Assembly: GCA_030770545.1 (NCBI GenBank)
Contig: CM061098.1
Span: 11,143,001 to 11,207,000 of the forward strand
DNA from: Macropodus opercularis
Taxonomy: Eukaryota; Chordata; Actinopteri; Anabantiformes; Osphronemidae
DNA length: 64,000 nucleotides
Direction of reading: 5' to 3'
The position numbers and the translations under genes are program-made. Shown here one piece after another: positions 60,694-64,000 of this stretch. The notes beneath the pieces were generated by a model that was not told the origin of the DNA, did not search any database, and saw nothing but the letters and a program-made list of their open reading frames with translations. Positions within the stretch are counted from its first letter, which is position 1. Each line of letters begins with the position of its first letter.

Positions 60694-61899
60694 AGCGCTC
60701 ACGTATGCACGCACACGTTTGCAGGCATAAATGAGCTGGGTTCAGTGTTTTACTTGAGGTTCCTGAGCCGTTGAAAATAATTTTGAATTGTGCCGCCCTG
60801 GTGCATTATTGACTTGAGAGGCTTTACTGTGGTCTTGTTTTTTGTTATGAAATTTTAATGCGGTACCTCATAATTACGGCGCCTGTATTGGATGCAACTA
60901 GCAGCCTCATCACTCGCTGTTGCGCATCAGTATTAGTGGCAGCATATGCAAGGCTACAGATGCAGGATGATAAATAACACACGGTTAGAATAGTGACAAT
61001 CGTCTCTGTCAATAAAATGTCAGATGAAATGTCTCTGGAGCTTAAAGCAATTTGGCGAGGGTTTGTGGCTGTGTGTTTAGTGCTCTTGTGGCAGTGGGCT
61101 TCATAGCTAAAAGCACACTCCCCTGCAGCGGAATTACATAGTGACGCTAGCAAAAGCCCAGGGCTTTTATCAGCTGTCATTCACACAGGAGAAGCTGGGT
61201 ACAGGCACCAAGGCCACCACGGCATGGCACAGGACAAAAGTCTAATACTGGGCTGTAATTGTCAGGGGAAAAAAAAAACGACATCTAACAAGGTCAGCGC
61301 TGTGCTGCAGCGAAGCTGATGCACTGTTTTAATGACGAAACCATACTGTAGCCTTGATTTTGATCAGCAAACGTATTTCCAGAGAAAACACGGAAAATGT
61401 TCTCACATCTGTCACATCAGGTGGTTGATAACGTGAGGACTCCTCTCAAATCTTCATACATTAGACACGTAGTGAAATCTGTCAGTAGAACAGGAACCGA
61501 TTTATATGAAACAATGTCACATATGTACTGTGTGGGTGAAAGGTAAAATATAAAAGAAATGAATGCAATAAATAATAAAACACATAATTATATTACATTT
61601 ATTATTTAGATGACCTGTTTGACGTACACAGTTCAGAAACAAAAAAAGGCACATTTCCACCTCCTATTCATCAGTTGTTCCTGAGCAGTTAAGAACGGTG
61701 AAAACAGTTTGACTTGATAAAAAGCTCAGCTTTTTGTCTTTTGTTCAAAATGTGGTGAAGTGGAATTTTTCTGATCAACCTGAGAACTAAATGTTCCTTT
61801 GCTCTCAGAGCTGACGCATAGTTACAACAAGCTTGGAGACAAATGGTTTCAGTAATGATTCCAGAATTCATTCTAACACTTACTGGAGCGGCTTCAGGT

Positions 61900-61920
61900 A
61901 AACAAACAAACAAACAAACA
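61900..61920. repeat. (AAAC)n microsatellite
   Basis: Five AAAC tetramer units. Confidence 0.85.
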
Positions 61921-64000
61921 TATTGTAAATACTCGTAATGATAGAATCTAGTGCTTCACCTTTGTTGTAGTCACCAGCATTTAGTCAAGTGCATATCTGT
62001 ATTTTATTATCTCTTTCAAGTCGTCTTGGATGAGAAGGTTGTTGTGTAGTTGTAAACTACTGTAGAGTGGCAGCATAATATTTTTATGTATTGTTTGCTT
62101 AAATTGAAAAAGTTTTTGGTTTGCTATGATTAGAGAGGAATAAATATTAAATAATAATAAACCGTTTTTATTGAGGAACTGAGCCAAACTTATTTACCAA
62201 AATGTAGCAAAGAAGAAAATCCAACTCAATAATAATAAGTAGCACCACATGTGAGGGCAGCAGCGTTGGCTTAGAGGTTTTGGACGATTCACGGACCAGT
62301 TAAAAAACGTTTGTCTCTCCTCACTCACGGCAAAACAAAGAAACCCCATTTTAATCACGAGGGAATGAACGCGCCCTTCACCTGTGTATGACCTCTACAG
62401 CCTGCTGGCGTCACAGGTCTGCAGCTGCAGGTCCATAAATACCACAAGAACACCTGATAATTAGCCTGCTACTAAATAAGCTAACCGGGGTTGTCGGCTT
62501 CTACTTCATTAAAAGTTACTGCTGCAAAGTTCAAACTGCCAATTGATGAAGTAGCTTTTCAGATTTTTTGTTTTAATATTTGGTCATCCTGTAATTAAAC
62601 GTAACAAACTAATTATATGTGTGGGTATAGATTATGGTTGGGGGGTTGTCATGCGTATTAACGTGCAGAAACCAAATAAACCGACTCTTTTAGGCTGGGG
62701 TGAATTTTAATTGACATGCTGACATTAACATTAATGTTTTGACCTGAACTGATTAGGGTCGAGGTCTCTGACTTTGTAACAGTAAAATGAGACACATTCA
62801 AGGTCTGTTTGATATTATTACAGATGCCTGTTCTTTCTTCAGTTCCTCATAACTATTCATGATCAGGGGTGCGGGCTCGCGGGTCAGTGTGGGCTGTGAG
62901 GTTCTACATTCAGGTCACAAAAATCCATAAATCACATGGTAAATATTCATTCAGTTTTGATTTTATCACTTTTACATACCTAGCAGCATGACAGGCAGGC
63001 GTCTCCAAGTAGAAAGCTGTTTTCTTTAGTCTAGTAGTTTGTTGTGAGAAAAGAAAAGTTTCAAAATAGCATCTAGAAACAAACATGAACTAAAAGGGGA
63101 CATTTCCTGTACCCTCTAAATATATGTAAATAAATACTGTGCGCTAAACATCTTATTAATATTGGTGACCAGAAATCAGTGCTACACAGTCTGGAATCAG
63201 AGAATGCAACCAGATGAATACACTGTTAGTTAAGAATAAATTATCAGCAGGGCAGCTTCAATAATGGCCAATCAAATCAGCTGCTCTTATCCCATTCAGA
63301 GGCTGATGATAGTTTCCTGATGAGGCCTGAGGACGGCTCAGGTTGGCTTCTCCTGTGAGGGACACGCACAGGGACAGGCGATGTTTCTTTCTTGATGATA
63401 TGCGCTAAGCCACGTGATGCACACACGGTAATCAGTTTGTAGTTTGAAATATTAAAATGGCTGCATTCAGTTAATGATGTAATATTGTTTCTGCCTTTTA
63501 AGCAGCCTTTCTCCCTGTGGTCCATTAGAGACACTTACATTACATAATGACACAGACAACACGGCCTACAGCTACTGTACCGTACACGCATATGCTGTGT
63601 GAAAGCAGCAACCTTTACCGTGGCAGTGTACACAGTTATGTTTTTATTTAATATTTCATATTACAGGTTGTCTTGCTTTTGTGAAGGTCACCACTACGAC
63701 TGTTCTGAAGTTCTTGTGCAGGACGTAGAGCGACCTCACGGCCCCGCGTGCGTTAAAAGTAAAGTAAATTTAGAACATTCACACTGAATCCACAATATGC
63801 AAATAGAATTTCGTGCTGCTCTGATGGTGGTCGCGTGACCTTTATGCGTTTTAGTTTTGCCGTGATCTGTGATGGTGTCAGTCAGTAAGTCGTGCGGCTG
63901 AGCGCAACAGCTGGCTGTGTAGACGCTACTGGATATATTCTTTTTCTTATTTCTTTTGATCATGCTTGTATTCATCTCCTTTTCGTGTGTGATGTGTTTT

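Larger units (their letters stand above)
59740..64000. other. Unassigned DNA to window end
   Basis: No exon, RNA gene or complete transposon recognised. It contains small (AC)n (60676-60693) and (AAAC)n (61900-61920) arrays. If the nexmif assignment is right, this is still its intron. Confidence 0.4.

Noticed and set aside
1..64000. CRISPR arrays, bacterial operons, phage or viral genes
   Set aside because: Repeats here are microsatellites and transposon relics. No spaced direct repeats, ribosome binding sites, integrase or viral protein motifs were seen.

Overview
The window is nuclear DNA from a ray-finned (teleost-like) fish. This rests on three things: intron-split vertebrate genes with GT-AG boundaries, Tc1/mariner and other fish-type dispersed repeats, and many (GA)n, (CA)n and tetranucleotide microsatellites. 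Nothing in it looks bacterial, organellar, viral or CRISPR-like.

Three protein-coding genes can be rebuilt exon by exon, and all are complete. They are zdhhc15 (+ strand, 11 coding exons, 335 aa, a DHHC palmitoyltransferase), uprt (- strand, 7 coding exons, 255 aa, a uracil phosphoribosyltransferase homologue) and abcb7 (+ strand, 16 coding exons, 745 aa, the mitochondrial ABC exporter of the iron-sulfur pathway). zdhhc15 and uprt are tail to tail. uprt and abcb7 are head to head, with 381 bp between start codons. The same three genes sit in the same order and relative orientation in human Xq13.3, so this is an ancient syntenic block.

Region by region: 1-11.6 kb is mostly unassigned DNA. It has one good candidate internal coding exon on the - strand (959-1117) from a gene I could not name, and a 0.7 kb CTGT/CTGC tandem array built from 68-bp higher-order units. 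11.6-17.4 kb is zdhhc15; 17.3-21.2 kb is uprt; 21.4-39.6 kb is abcb7 with its 3' UTR. 39.6-45.9 kb appears gene-free and holds one fish dispersed-repeat copy. 45.9-46.5 kb is a GC- and CpG-rich block ending in a consensus splice donor. Because NEXMIF follows ABCB7 in this orientation in human, I infer this block is the promoter and non-coding first exon of nexmif. 46.5-64 kb would then be its first intron, which contains microsatellites and a deleted Tc1-like transposon but no recognisable coding exon.

The three complete genes do not form one pathway. Their grouping is synteny, with a probable shared promoter between uprt and abcb7. I found no evidence of a new multi-gene system. The items most worth checking are the unnamed exon at 959-1117, the ATG-less reading frame upstream of uprt, the tandem splice acceptors and microexons, the higher-order tandem array, and a perfect 14-bp hairpin in an abcb7 intron.
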